Assembly: GCA_044230205.1 (NCBI GenBank)
Contig: JBGARN010000003.1
Span: 1-64,000, forward strand
DNA: 64,000 bases
Reading direction: 5' to 3'
Source of the DNA: JAEUTH01 sp044230205
GTDB taxonomy: Bacteria > Bacteroidota > Bacteroidia > AKYH767-A > OLB10
The first letter of the stretch is position 1. The number at the start of each line of letters is the position of its first letter. This document shows, piece after piece, positions 1 to 7,871 of this stretch. The position numbers and the translations under genes were made by a program. The notes under the pieces are model-generated. The model saw only the letters and a program-made list of their open reading frames with translations, was not told the DNA's origin and did no database searches.

Positions 1-25
1 GGCATTACCGCAAAACGAGAATACA

Positions 26-373
26 ATGCAGACAAAAAAATCATTAAGAAGAGATGCAATTCGAAAACGAATCAGGAAGAATCTTTCGGGAAGTGCTTCT
101 TGTCCACGTTTATCGGTATTCCGCAGTAACAAAGCTATATACGCTCAGTTAATTGACGATGTTCAGGGAAATACAATTGTAGCAGCATCATCACGAGGCA
201 TTACTGAAAAAATGAATAAAGTAGCTGCAGCTGAGCAGGTAGGAAAAGCAATTGCAGAAAAAGCACTGGCAGCAGGAATCAATCAAGTTGTATTCGACCG
301 GGGTGGATATTTATATCACGGCAGAGTTAAATCATTAGCAGACGGTGCACGCAGTGCAGGTTTAAAATTCTAA
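26..373 (+). CDS. rplR: 50S ribosomal protein L18
   Basis: Large-subunit protein that binds 5S rRNA in the central protuberance. The 115-residue product has the family's basic N-terminal tail, then the core RLSVFRSNKAIYAQLIDD, and the C-terminal FDRGGYLYHGRVKSLADGAR. Length is normal for bacterial L18. ATG at 26 is the only in-window start. The 25 nt before it contain no in-frame stop, so an upstream start outside the window cannot be formally excluded, but the alignment to the family begins here. rpsE follows after 7 nt, as expected in the spc part of the ribosomal super-operon. Identification is secure. Confidence 0.97.
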   Translation: MQTKKSLRRDAIRKRIRKNLSGSASCPRLSVFRSNKAIYAQLIDDVQGNTIVAASSRGITEKMNKVAAAEQVGKAIAEKALAAGINQVVFDRGGYLYHGRVKSLADGARSAGLKF

Positions 374-380
374 AAAGAAC

Positions 381-899
381 ATGTTAGCAAACGTAAAAAA
401 AGTAAGAGCTACTGAAGCAGAATTAAAAGATAAATTAGTTGCTGTTCAGCGCGTAACCAAGGTTACAAAAGGTGGAAGAGCCTTCACATTTTCAGCAATT
501 GTGGTTGTTGGTGATGAAAAAGGAGTGGTTGGTTACGGATTGGGTAAAGCAAAAGAAGTAACTGATGCAGTAACCAAAGGTGTTGAAGACGCAAAAAAGA
601 ACCTGATCAAAGTGAAGGTTCTTAAAGGAACAGTACCTCATGAGCAGGAAGGTAAATTTGGCGGTGCACGTGTATTCTTAAAGCCTGCAGCAGCCGGTAC
701 CGGTGTAATTGCAGGTGGTGCGATGCGTGCAGTACTTGAAAGCGTTGGTGTAACTGATGTATTGGCAAAATCTAAAGGATCTTCAAATCCGCATAATGTG
801 GTTAAAGCAACTATTGATGCTTTAGCGCAAATGAGAGATGCTGTTGCTGTTTCCCAGGCTCGCGGCTTAAAAATGGCTAAGGTTTTTAACGGAAATTAA
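381..899 (+). CDS. rpsE: 30S ribosomal protein S5
   Basis: Small-subunit protein at the decoding-site side of the 30S subunit, involved in translational fidelity. The 172-residue product shows the N-terminal double-stranded-RNA-binding fold (VQRVTKVTKGGRAFTFSAIV, GYGLGKAKEV) and the C-terminal domain (GTGVIAGGAMRAVLESVGV, SKGSSNPHNVVKAT). It starts 7 nt after rplR stops and precedes rpmD, the conserved order. Nothing is unusual in length or key residues. Confidence 0.98.
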   Translation: MLANVKKVRATEAELKDKLVAVQRVTKVTKGGRAFTFSAIVVVGDEKGVVGYGLGKAKEVTDAVTKGVEDAKKNLIKVKVLKGTVPHEQEGKFGGARVFLKPAAAGTGVIAGGAMRAVLESVGVTDVLAKSKGSSNPHNVVKATIDALAQMRDAVAVSQARGLKMAKVFNGN

Positions 900-966
900 T
901 ACGTCATACTGAATCAAATTAATTGATCGTAATACGGAAAGAAGAAACTACAAACTTCAAACGATA

Positions 967-1146
967 ATGAGTAAGATTAAAATAACACAGGTAGTAAGCG
1001 GAATAGGTCACCCTGAGCGCCAGAAGTTAACACTTCGCGCCTTAGGCATTAAGAAACTAAACCATTCTGTAGAGAAGGAAAATACACCTCAGATACAAGG
1101 AATGATACGCCAGATAAAGCACCTGGTTAAAATTGAAAATGTTTAA
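967..1146 (+). CDS. rpmD: 50S ribosomal protein L30
   Basis: A 59-codon gene between rpsE and rplO. It reads MSKIKITQVVSGIGHPERQK at the N-terminus, with LRALGIKKLNHSV and IQGMIRQIKHLVKIENV further on. This matches the ferredoxin-like fold of bacterial L30 in length (about 60 residues) and in the TLRALGL-like helix. It binds 23S rRNA on the large subunit. It starts 67 nt after rpsE and ends 12 nt before rplO, so it belongs to the same transcript. Confidence 0.95.
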   Translation: MSKIKITQVVSGIGHPERQKLTLRALGIKKLNHSVEKENTPQIQGMIRQIKHLVKIENV

Positions 1147-1158
1147 TCAATTTATAAG

Positions 1159-1605
1159 ATGAACTTAAATACTTTAAAACCTGCTAAAGGTTCAGTACGA
1201 ACAAATAACAGAAACGGACGTGGACAGGGTTCAGGCGGGGGTGGTACTGCTCGCAGGGGACACAAAGGTGCGCAGTCGCGTTCAGGATATTCACAAAAAA
1301 TCGGTTTTGAAGGAGGACAAATGCCACTTCAAAGACGACTGCCTAAATTCGGGTTTAATAATATTAACAGGGTTGAGTATAAGGCAATAAATTTAGATGC
1401 TTTGCAACAATTGGCTGATAAATATAACCTCGATGAAGTTTCACATCAGGTTCTTGTTGAAAAAGGATTAGCCAAAAAAAGAGATCTTGTTAAAATATTA
1501 GGAAGAGGTGAACTGAAGTCGAAATTAAACGTTACGGCACACGCTTTCTCTCAAACAGCTAAACAAGCAATTGAATCTATCGGTGGCACTGCCGCAACAA
1601 TTTAA
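1159..1605 (+). CDS. rplO: 50S ribosomal protein L15
   Basis: Late-assembly large-subunit protein. The 148-residue product has the characteristic extended glycine/arginine-rich N-terminal arm (RNGRGQGSGGGGTARRGHKG, then GFEGGQMPLQRRLPKFGF), which threads into 23S rRNA. The globular C-terminus follows (VEKGLAKKRDLVKILGRGEL, SQTAKQAIESIGG). Position between rpmD and secY is conserved in bacteria. Stop and the secY start are separated by only 3 nt, suggesting tight translational linkage. Confidence 0.97.
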   Translation: MNLNTLKPAKGSVRTNNRNGRGQGSGGGGTARRGHKGAQSRSGYSQKIGFEGGQMPLQRRLPKFGFNNINRVEYKAINLDALQQLADKYNLDEVSHQVLVEKGLAKKRDLVKILGRGELKSKLNVTAHAFSQTAKQAIESIGGTAATI

Positions 1606-1608
1606 TAA

Positions 1609-2973
1609 ATGAAAAAATTAATAACGACTTTACAGAATATTTGGAAGATTGAGGATCTCAAATCCAAAATCATTGTAACCCTTATATGCATTGTGGTTTA
1701 TCGTTTGGGTGCCCACATAGTATTGCCAGGTGTTGATCCCAAGGAGTTAGGTGCACTTCAAAAGCAAACTGATGGCGGGTTATTAGGCCTTCTCGATATG
1801 TTTGCCGGTGGTGCATTTTCTAATGCTTCAGTTTTTGCATTAGGGATCATGCCTTACATTTCTGCAAGTATTGTCGTTCAGCTTTTAAGTATTGCTATAC
1901 CCCGTTTTCAAAAGCTTCAAAAAGAAGGTGAAAGCGGACGTAAGAAGTTAAGTCAGTATACCAGGCTTCTCACTGTATTGGTATGTTTAGGCCAGGCTCC
2001 AGGTTACCTTGTAAACTTACGCGCTCAAGCTCCCGGTGCAATTATTGCAACATCACATCCTGAGGCTATTTCTATGTTTCAGTTTACATTAACTTCTGTT
2101 CTCATCATTACAGCAGGTACGCTCTTTGTAATGTGGCTGGGTGAAAGAATTCAGGAAAGAGGAATTGGTAATGGTACGTCATTAATTATCATGGTTGGAA
2201 TTATTGCCAGATTACCACATGCATTAGCGGGTGAACTTGTATCACGTCTGAATGAAGGTGGCGGTTTGGTTTTCTTCCTGATCGAAATTGTAGTGTGGTT
2301 GTTGGTTATTGCAGCAGTAGTAATGTTAGTGCAGGGAACCAGGAAAATTCCTGTGCAGTTTGCAAAACGAATTGAAGGTAATCGTCAGTATGGAGGAGTT
2401 CGTCAGTTTATTCCGCTAAAAGTGAATACTGCTGGTGTAATGCCAATCATTTTTGCCCAGGCAATAATGTTTATACCGGCTACAATTGCGCAGTTTTTCC
2501 CAGAGTCAGCTTCAATGCAGGGGTTTGCTTCTAATTTTATCGATTTCCATTCCTTTGCATACAACTTTACCTTTGCATTCCTTATTATCATCTTCACGTA
2601 TTTTTATACCGCCATTGCAGTTAACCCTAACCAAATGGCAGATGATATGAAGAAAAATGGCGGCTTTATTCCGGGTGTAAAACCAGGTAGAAAAACTGCT
2701 GATTTTATAGACGATGTTATGTCACGTATAACTCTGCCCGGTGCATTGTTTCTGGCATTAGTTGCAATACTGCCATCGTTTGCAAAAATTCTTGGCATTA
2801 ACCAGAACTTTGCACAATTCTATGGTGGAACATCATTATTGATTTTAGTAGGTGTGGTATTAGATACACTTCAACAAATAGAAAGCCAGTTGTTAATGCG
2901 CAAGTACGATGGTCTGATGAAGTCGGGAAGAATAAAAGGCAGAACAGCAGTAGGAACAGGAGCGGCCTATTAA
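1609..2973 (+). CDS. secY: Preprotein translocase subunit SecY
   Basis: Central channel of the Sec translocon in the inner membrane. The 454-residue product has about ten hydrophobic segments. These include the N-terminal IVVYRLGAHIVLPGVDP region, the plug/TM2 segment (DMFAGGAFSNASVFALGIMP, then YISASIVVQLL), and the conserved cytoplasmic C-terminal stretch MRKYDGLMKSGRIKGR. As in most Bacteroidota it sits immediately after rplO and before map. In this organism it also feeds the many signal-peptide-bearing T9SS substrates encoded in the window. Confidence 0.98.
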   Translation: MKKLITTLQNIWKIEDLKSKIIVTLICIVVYRLGAHIVLPGVDPKELGALQKQTDGGLLGLLDMFAGGAFSNASVFALGIMPYISASIVVQLLSIAIPRFQKLQKEGESGRKKLSQYTRLLTVLVCLGQAPGYLVNLRAQAPGAIIATSHPEAISMFQFTLTSVLIITAGTLFVMWLGERIQERGIGNGTSLIIMVGIIARLPHALAGELVSRLNEGGGLVFFLIEIVVWLLVIAAVVMLVQGTRKIPVQFAKRIEGNRQYGGVRQFIPLKVNTAGVMPIIFAQAIMFIPATIAQFFPESASMQGFASNFIDFHSFAYNFTFAFLIIIFTYFYTAIAVNPNQMADDMKKNGGFIPGVKPGRKTADFIDDVMSRITLPGALFLALVAILPSFAKILGINQNFAQFYGGTSLLILVGVVLDTLQQIESQLLMRKYDGLMKSGRIKGRTAVGTGAAY

Positions 2974-3021
2974 CAGGAAAGGTTATAAGGTTAGCATTAC
3001 TATCCTTAAAGCCAGAAATAA

Positions 3022-3837
3022 ATGAGTGAAGTGCATATTATCTATAAGACAAAAGAAGAAGTAGAATATATAAGAATTAGTTCTTTACTTGTTGGAGAGG
3101 CTTTGGCGGAGGTTGCCAAAGTGATAAGGCCGGGTGTTACGACCCTGGAGCTGGATAAAGTTGCAGAAGATTATATCAGAAGCAACAATGCTGTTCCGGC
3201 TTTTAAGGGCTACAAGGGTTTTCCGGGCTCATTATGTGTTTCGGTAAATGCTGAAGTAGTGCATGGAATACCCGGAAAGCGTGTATTGAAAGAGGGAGAC
3301 ATTGTATCTGTTGACTGTGGGGTGATAAAGAATGGCTGGTTTGGAGATTCTGCTTACACATTTGCAGTAGGCGAAATTAAAGAAGAAGATGCACGATTGC
3401 TGAATATAACCAGGCAGTGTTTGATGGAGGGAATAAAGCATGCTATACAGGGTAACAGAGTAGGTGATATAAGTGCTGCAATACAACAGTTGGCCGAAAA
3501 AAACGGATATGGTGTTGTGAGAGAATTGGTAGGGCATGGCATTGGAAGAAGCTTGCATGAAAAACCCGAAGTGCCGAATTATGGCAAGCGCGGGCAAGGT
3601 GCGGTTCTGAAGAAGGGGTTGGTGATAGCAATTGAGCCGATGATTAACCAGGGGAAAAAGGGAATAAAGTTTCATGATGATAACTGGACGGTAACAACAA
3701 TTGATATGAAGCCATCAGCACATTACGAACACACAGTTGCAATTACTGATAATGAACCTGATGTGTTATCATCATTTGAGAAAATTGAAAAAGCAATAGA
3801 ACAGAATCAAAACTTGTATCACTTAATAAATGGCTAA
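3022..3837 (+). CDS. map: Methionine aminopeptidase, type I
   Basis: Removes the N-terminal methionine from nascent proteins. The 271-residue product has the pita-bread fold with all metal ligands visible: Asp in VSVDCGV and FGDSAY, His in GHGIGRSLHEKPEVPNYG, Glu in IAIEPMI, and Glu in HYEHTVAIT. Length agrees with type I enzymes that lack an N-terminal extension. It lies between secY and infA in the ribosomal operon, the common bacterial arrangement. Its last codons overlap the start of infA by 8 nt, so the two are probably translationally coupled. Confidence 0.98.
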   Translation: MSEVHIIYKTKEEVEYIRISSLLVGEALAEVAKVIRPGVTTLELDKVAEDYIRSNNAVPAFKGYKGFPGSLCVSVNAEVVHGIPGKRVLKEGDIVSVDCGVIKNGWFGDSAYTFAVGEIKEEDARLLNITRQCLMEGIKHAIQGNRVGDISAAIQQLAEKNGYGVVRELVGHGIGRSLHEKPEVPNYGKRGQGAVLKKGLVIAIEPMINQGKKGIKFHDDNWTVTTIDMKPSAHYEHTVAITDNEPDVLSSFEKIEKAIEQNQNLYHLING

Positions 3838-4048
3838 AGTAAACGCTATTGAGCAAGATGGAATAATAAAGGAAGCATTGTCAAATGCAATGTTTCGTGT
3901 AGAGCTGGAAAACGGGCATGAAGTAATTGCACATATATCGGGTAAAATGAGGATGAATTACATCAAGATTTTACCAGGCGATAAGGTGAAAATGGAGTTG
4001 AGCCCTTATGATTTATCAAAAGCAAGAATTGTATATCGTTATAAATAG
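3830..4048 (+). CDS. infA: Translation initiation factor IF-1
   Basis: 72-residue OB-fold protein that occupies the ribosomal A site during initiation. The sequence shows family landmarks: EQDGIIKEALSNAMFRVELE, NGHEVIAHISGKMRMNYIKI, LPGDKVKMELSPYDLSKARI and VYRYK. The ATG lies inside the 3' end of map (8-nt overlap). That start is supported because it gives the exact family length. Confidence 0.97.
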   Translation: MAKVNAIEQDGIIKEALSNAMFRVELENGHEVIAHISGKMRMNYIKILPGDKVKMELSPYDLSKARIVYRYK

Positions 4049-4114
4049 TTTGAAATTATTAATTGCTGATTTAACAATCACAATCAAGAGTTAAGAACAA
4101 AACATTAAAGTAAA

Positions 4115-4231
4115 ATGAAAGTAAAACCATCGTTGAAGAAGCGCAGCGCTGATTGTAAAATTGTGAGACGTAAAGGCAAACTTTATGTGATCAACAAAAA
4201 AAATCCGCGTTTTAAGCAGCGCCAGGGATAA
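4115..4231 (+). CDS. rpmJ: 50S ribosomal protein L36 (zinc-free form)
   Basis: A 38-codon gene between infA and rpsM, beginning MKVKPSLKKRSADCKIVRRK and ending KKNPRFKQRQG. Length and ends match bacterial L36 exactly. The zinc-binding form carries Cys-X2-Cys...Cys...His. Here only one cysteine (residue 14) remains, and the other positions carry Ser or Asn, so this is the C-minus variant, as is usual in Bacteroidota. It binds 23S rRNA in the large subunit. Confidence 0.95.
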   Translation: MKVKPSLKKRSADCKIVRRKGKLYVINKKNPRFKQRQG

Positions 4232-4317
4232 TCAGTAATGTTATTGCTATTTCATAGCAATAAATAAATTAAAGAATCAGAATTAAAAGAGTAATTAAAA
4301 AATAAAAACAAATATAC

Positions 4318-4695
4318 ATGGCTCGTATATCAGGTATCGATTTACCAAAACATAAAAGAGGAGAAATAGGCCTTACCTATATCTTCGGTATTGGGCGTTC
4401 AACTGCGCAATACATATTAAAAAAAGCCGGGATTGATTTCAACAAGAAAGTTGAAAGCTGGAATGATAACGAGCTGAATGCAATCCGCTCTATCATCAAC
4501 GATGAAATTAAAGTTGAAGGTGCATTGCGTTCAGAGGTTCAGTTAAACATTAAACGCCTGATGGACATTGGTTGCTACCGTGGAATCCGTCATCGTGTTG
4601 GTTTACCTGTTCGTGGTCAGCGTACCAAAAACAATACACGTACCCGTAAAGGAAAACGTAAAACAGTTGCTAATAAAAAGAAGGTAACTAAGTAA
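4318..4695 (+). CDS. rpsM: 30S ribosomal protein S13
   Basis: Head protein of the 30S subunit that contacts the large subunit and the P-site tRNA. The 125-residue product begins MARISGIDLPKHKRGEIGLT, with the helix-two-turn-helix motif (YIFGIGRSTAQYILKKAGI), the GCYRGIRHRVGLPVRGQRTK block, and a basic tail NTRTRKGKRKTVANKKK that inserts toward the P site. It starts the S13-S11-S4-alpha-L17 segment, 86 nt after rpmJ. Confidence 0.98.
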   Translation: MARISGIDLPKHKRGEIGLTYIFGIGRSTAQYILKKAGIDFNKKVESWNDNELNAIRSIINDEIKVEGALRSEVQLNIKRLMDIGCYRGIRHRVGLPVRGQRTKNNTRTRKGKRKTVANKKKVTK

Positions 4696-4811
4696 TCATT
4701 AATCTGGCTATTGATTTCAAAAAATAAAAGTTAAACAAGAAACGAAGGAATAAATTCAGCAAAGCATAGTCTTAACGTTTTTAATCATAGAGTTTCAAAC
4801 CGATAATAAGA

Positions 4812-5213
4812 ATGGCTACACAAAAAACAGCAGCAAGTAAAGCTGTAAAGAAAAAAGTTGTAAAAGTTGAGGCAGCAGGCGTGGCTCATATCAATGCAAC
4901 CTTCAATAATATCATTATATCGCTTACCAATTTAAGCGGACAGGTTATTTCATGGTCGTCAGCAGGTAAGATGGGTTTTAAAGGTTCAAAGAAGAATACT
5001 CCGTATGCAGCACAAATGGCGGCCGGTGATTGTGCCAAGGCTGCGTACGATTTAGGATTGCGTAAAGTGAAGGTTTTTGTAAAAGGACCCGGTGCCGGAC
5101 GTGAGTCAGCTATTCGTACACTTAATGCGGCTGGAATAGAAGTTTCTGAAATTGTTGATATCACTCCGATTCCGCATAACGGTTGTCGCCCGCCCGGAAG
5201 AAGAAGAATATAA
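4812..5213 (+). CDS. rpsK: 30S ribosomal protein S11
   Basis: Platform protein of the 30S subunit near the E site. The 133-residue product has a lysine/alanine-rich N-terminal extension, then the conserved core (AHINATFNNIIISLTNLSGQ, SSAGKMGFKGSKKNTPYAAQ, GPGAGRESAIRTLNAAGIEV). The invariant C-terminus is DITPIPHNGCRPPGRRRI. The order rpsM-rpsK-rpsD is conserved. Confidence 0.98.
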   Translation: MATQKTAASKAVKKKVVKVEAAGVAHINATFNNIIISLTNLSGQVISWSSAGKMGFKGSKKNTPYAAQMAAGDCAKAAYDLGLRKVKVFVKGPGAGRESAIRTLNAAGIEVSEIVDITPIPHNGCRPPGRRRI

Positions 5214-5269
5214 TTTTCAGCATTCCTTCAATAAAAGTAAAATCTACAATTAACAATAATACTCGATAA

Positions 5270-5875
5270 ATGGCACGTTACACAGGCCCGAAAACAAAAA
5301 TTGCACGAAAATTCCGCGAGGCTATTTATGGCCCCGATAAATATTTTGATAAGCGCAATTATCCACCCGGACAACACGGCATAAATAAAAAGCGATCAAA
5401 GCAATCAGAATATGCAGTGCAATTGGCAATGAAGCAAAAGGTGAAATATACTTATGGTATACTTGAACGTCAGTTTGCCAAAACCTTTGATAAAGCATCA
5501 CGCATGCACGGCATTACAGGTGAAAACCTGTTAAAGCTAATTGAATCACGTTTAGATAATGTGGTTTATCGTTTAGGTATAGCACCATCACGTGCTGCTG
5601 CACGTCAGTTGGTAAGCCACAGGCACATTATGGTAAACGATGTTGTTGTTAACATTCCTTCGTTCACGTTGAAGCCCGGAGATATTATTGCAGTTCGCGA
5701 ACGGTCAAAATCACTTGAAGTGATTAATGATAGCCTTAAAGGTCGTTCAGGTAAATTTCCATGGTTAGACTGGGACAGCAATATGATGGCTGGCAAATTT
5801 GTAGCCACACCTGCACGCGAAGAAATTCCTGAAAACATTAAAGAGCAGTTAATTGTCGAATTGTATTCGAAGTAA
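5270..5875 (+). CDS. rpsD: 30S ribosomal protein S4
   Basis: Primary 16S rRNA binder that nucleates 30S assembly. The 201-residue product starts MARYTGPKTKIARKFREAIY and has the central S4 RNA-binding domain (roughly residues 90-155: ESRLDNVVYRLGIAPSRAAA, RQLVSHRHIMVNDVVVNIPS). It ends with the typical ENIKEQLIVELYSK. No zinc-finger cysteines are present near the N-terminus, so this is the C-minus form. It is followed by rpoA after 61 nt. Confidence 0.98.
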   Translation: MARYTGPKTKIARKFREAIYGPDKYFDKRNYPPGQHGINKKRSKQSEYAVQLAMKQKVKYTYGILERQFAKTFDKASRMHGITGENLLKLIESRLDNVVYRLGIAPSRAAARQLVSHRHIMVNDVVVNIPSFTLKPGDIIAVRERSKSLEVINDSLKGRSGKFPWLDWDSNMMAGKFVATPAREEIPENIKEQLIVELYSK

Positions 5876-5936
5876 TAATTGATTGCAGCAGTAAATAGTA
5901 TTTGAATTAAAAAGTAAACAAAAAACAAAATAAAAC

Positions 5937-6929
5937 ATGGCGATTTTAGCATTCCAGAAACCCGATAAAGTAGTAATGAATCATTCATCAGAAACGCATG
6001 GTGAATTTGAGTTTCGTCCGCTTGAGCCGGGTTATGGAGTAACAATTGGTAATGCGCTACGCAGAATTCTTCTTTCATCACTGGAAGGATTTGCAATTAC
6101 TTCTGTAAAAATTGCAGGCGTTGATCATGAGTTTTCTACTATCAAAGGTGTAGTGGAAGATGTAACTGAAATGGTGCTTAACTTTAAGCAGGTTCGTTTT
6201 AAACGCCAGATCGAAGGTACTACCTTTGAAAAGGTAACCGTATCTGTATCCGGAAAAGAACAATTTACTGCAGGCGACATAGCTAAGCACACTACTGCTT
6301 TCCAGGTACTGAATCCTGACCTGGTTATCTGCAATATGGAGCCCAGTGTTAAATTACAGGTAGATATTACAATTGACAAAGGCCGCGGTTATGTACCGGC
6401 AGAAGAGAATAAGAACTCAAACATGCTGGCAGGTACTATTCCGGTTGACTCGATTTTTACACCGATAAAAAATGTGAAGTATTACGTAGAAAATTATCGT
6501 GTGGAGCAAAAAACCGATTATGAAAAACTGATCATGGAAATAGTTTCTGACGGATCAATTCATCCCAAAGAAGCCTTAAAAGATGCAGCTGAGATTCTTA
6601 TTCATCACTTTATGCTCTTCAGCGATGAGAAAATCACTTTAGAGTCGATAAAGAAAACGCCTACTGAAGAGTTTGATGAAACATCATTACATATGCGCCA
6701 GTTGTTAAAAACCAAATTGGTGGATATGGACCTGTCAGTGCGCGCATTGAATTGCTTAAAAGCAGCAGATGTGGAAACATTGGGCGACTTAGTATCGTAC
6801 AATAAATCAGACTTATTAAAGTTCCGCAATTTTGGTAAGAAATCTCTTACTGAATTGGAAGATCTTGTACGCAGCAAGAACCTTACCTTCGGAATGAATT
6901 TAGCAAAGTATAAATTAGATAAAGATTAA
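5937..6929 (+). CDS. rpoA: DNA-directed RNA polymerase subunit alpha
   Basis: Assembly scaffold of RNA polymerase and contact point for upstream promoter DNA and activators. The 330-residue product has the N-terminal dimerisation domain (FEFRPLEPGYGVTIGNALRR, ILLSSLEGFAITSVKIAGV). The C-terminal helix-hairpin-helix domain (VRALNCLKAADVETLGDLVS, LLKFRNFGKKSLTELEDLV) begins around residue 265. Length is usual for Bacteroidota. It lies between rpsD and rplQ as in most bacteria. Confidence 0.98.
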   Translation: MAILAFQKPDKVVMNHSSETHGEFEFRPLEPGYGVTIGNALRRILLSSLEGFAITSVKIAGVDHEFSTIKGVVEDVTEMVLNFKQVRFKRQIEGTTFEKVTVSVSGKEQFTAGDIAKHTTAFQVLNPDLVICNMEPSVKLQVDITIDKGRGYVPAEENKNSNMLAGTIPVDSIFTPIKNVKYYVENYRVEQKTDYEKLIMEIVSDGSIHPKEALKDAAEILIHHFMLFSDEKITLESIKKTPTEEFDETSLHMRQLLKTKLVDMDLSVRALNCLKAADVETLGDLVSYNKSDLLKFRNFGKKSLTELEDLVRSKNLTFGMNLAKYKLDKD

Positions 6930-6940
6930 AACGGTTTCGA

Positions 6941-7003
6941 GTTTGAAGTTTGATGTTATCAGGCCGGTAACAGAACTTCAAACCTCAAACCTCAAACCTC
7001 AAA
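6941..7003. repeat. Hairpin plus heptamer CCTCAAA tract between rpoA and rplQ
   Basis: Between rpoA and rplQ a 10-bp inverted repeat (GTTTGAAGTT at 6941-6950, AACTTCAAAC at 6974-6983) frames a small inner stem (GTTA...TAAC). The right arm runs straight into three copies of the heptamer CCTCAAA, ending about 10 nt before the rplQ ATG. The 30 nt from 6974 to 7003 recur, identical but on the opposite strand, inside the coding region at 46912-46941, so this is a dispersed repeat and not a local microsatellite. Whether it affects rplQ expression cannot be told from sequence. Confidence 0.8.
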
Positions 7004-7009
7004 CGAGTT

Positions 7010-7525
7010 ATGAGACACGGAAAAAAAATAAATCATCTTGGCCGCACTGCTAGTCACCGCGATGCAATGTTAAGTAACATGGCAGCATCGTTAATCATGC
7101 ACAAGCGCATTAACACCACGCTTGCAAAAGCTAAAGCTTTGCGTAAAGTGGTTGAGCCATTGATTACAAAATCAAAAGACGATACTACACACAGCCGCAG
7201 AACTGTTTATTCATTCCTGCAAAGTAAAGAGGCTGTTCAGGAATTGTTTAAAACAGTTTCTCCAAAAGTTGGCGAAAGACCAGGTGGCTATACACGCATT
7301 ATAAAATTGGAAAACCGCTTAGGCGATAATGCTGAAATGTGTATGATGGAGCTGGTTGACTTTAATGAAATATACACCGGCAACACCAAAAAGGCTGCTG
7401 CTAAAGCAAAAACTACACGCAGAAGAGGAACAGGCAAAAAGAAAGCTGCACCTAAGGCTGAAGAAGCTGGAGAGGCTGCTACCGATACAGCAACTGATAC
7501 AGCTGCAGAAGAAACAAAGGATTAA
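7010..7525 (+). CDS. rplQ: 50S ribosomal protein L17
   Basis: Large-subunit protein near the exit tunnel. Residues 1-120 carry the conserved core (MRHGKKINHLGRTASHRDAM, LSNMAASLIMHKRINTTLAK, TKSKDDTTHSRRTVYSFLQS, RPGGYTRIIKLENRLGDNAE). The remaining 50 residues form a low-complexity Ala/Lys/Thr/Glu tail (KAKTTRRRGTGKKKAAPKAE). Such extended tails on L17 are common in Bacteroidota. This is the last gene of the ribosomal operon and is followed by a strong hairpin terminator. Confidence 0.97.
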   Translation: MRHGKKINHLGRTASHRDAMLSNMAASLIMHKRINTTLAKAKALRKVVEPLITKSKDDTTHSRRTVYSFLQSKEAVQELFKTVSPKVGERPGGYTRIIKLENRLGDNAEMCMMELVDFNEIYTGNTKKAAAKAKTTRRRGTGKKKAAPKAEEAGEAATDTATDTAAEETKD

Positions 7526-7547
7526 TCTTAATTTCTTTACAAAGTAC

Positions 7548-7581
7548 AACCCCGATACATTACTGTGTCGGGGTTTTTTTA
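7548..7581 (+). terminator. Rho-independent terminator after rplQ
   Basis: A perfect 12-bp stem, AACCCCGATACA (7548-7559) and TGTGTCGGGGTT allowing one wobble, has a 4-nt loop and is followed by a run of T. It lies about 20 nt after the rplQ stop and closes the ribosomal operon. Confidence 0.85.
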
Positions 7582-7638
7582 TGGGGGATTTTTGTTTGTT
7601 AGTGTGCCTTCTCACATGGGTAATCCAAGTTGTTAGAG

Positions 7639-7666
7639 CCATTGTTGGAATCCCTTCCAACAATGG
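7639..7666. repeat. Perfect 12-bp palindrome (CCATTGTTGGAA type)
   Basis: CCATTGTTGGAA at 7639-7650, loop TCCC, then the exact complement TTCCAACAATGG at 7655-7666. A second element of the same family lies at 7803-7826 in the opposite sense (loop GGGA). There is no T run after the stem, so it looks more like a repeated extragenic palindrome than a terminator. Confidence 0.75.
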
Positions 7667-7802
7667 AGCAGTCCAATGGTTAGTAATATTTTACAAATGG
7701 GCAGATGATTAATAGCAGCCTTATGTATTATAATTCATTAACATTGTAAATGAATATTAACAAGTGCTTAGCAATAAGATCTGGGGATACCAATTCACTT
7801 CA

Positions 7803-7826
7803 GTTGTTGGAAGGGATTCCAACAAC
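7803..7826. repeat. Perfect 10-bp palindrome, inverted partner of 7639-7666
   Basis: GTTGTTGGAA (7803-7812), loop GGGA, TTCCAACAAC (7817-7826). The arms share the GTTGGAA core with the hairpin at 7639. The loop is its reverse complement, so the two elements face each other across the rplQ-folK interval. The rest of that interval (7526-7871) holds two terminators and no gene. Confidence 0.75.
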
Positions 7827-7839
7827 GGCCAAAAAAGTA

Positions 7840-7871
7840 AAACCCCGATACAGTAATGTGTTGGGTTTTTT
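7840..7871 (-). terminator. Bidirectional terminator after folK
   Basis: The hairpin AACCCCGATACA...TGTGTTGGGTT, followed by T-rich sequence, abuts the folK stop. It is a diverged copy of the hairpin after rplQ (7548). The two terminators therefore bound the convergent rplQ-folK intergenic region. Confidence 0.6.

Noticed and set aside
7356..7712. 118-codon frame overlapping the end of rplQ
   Set aside because: It is the rplQ tail in another frame, extending through the terminator and palindrome; no start signal or protein-like features.
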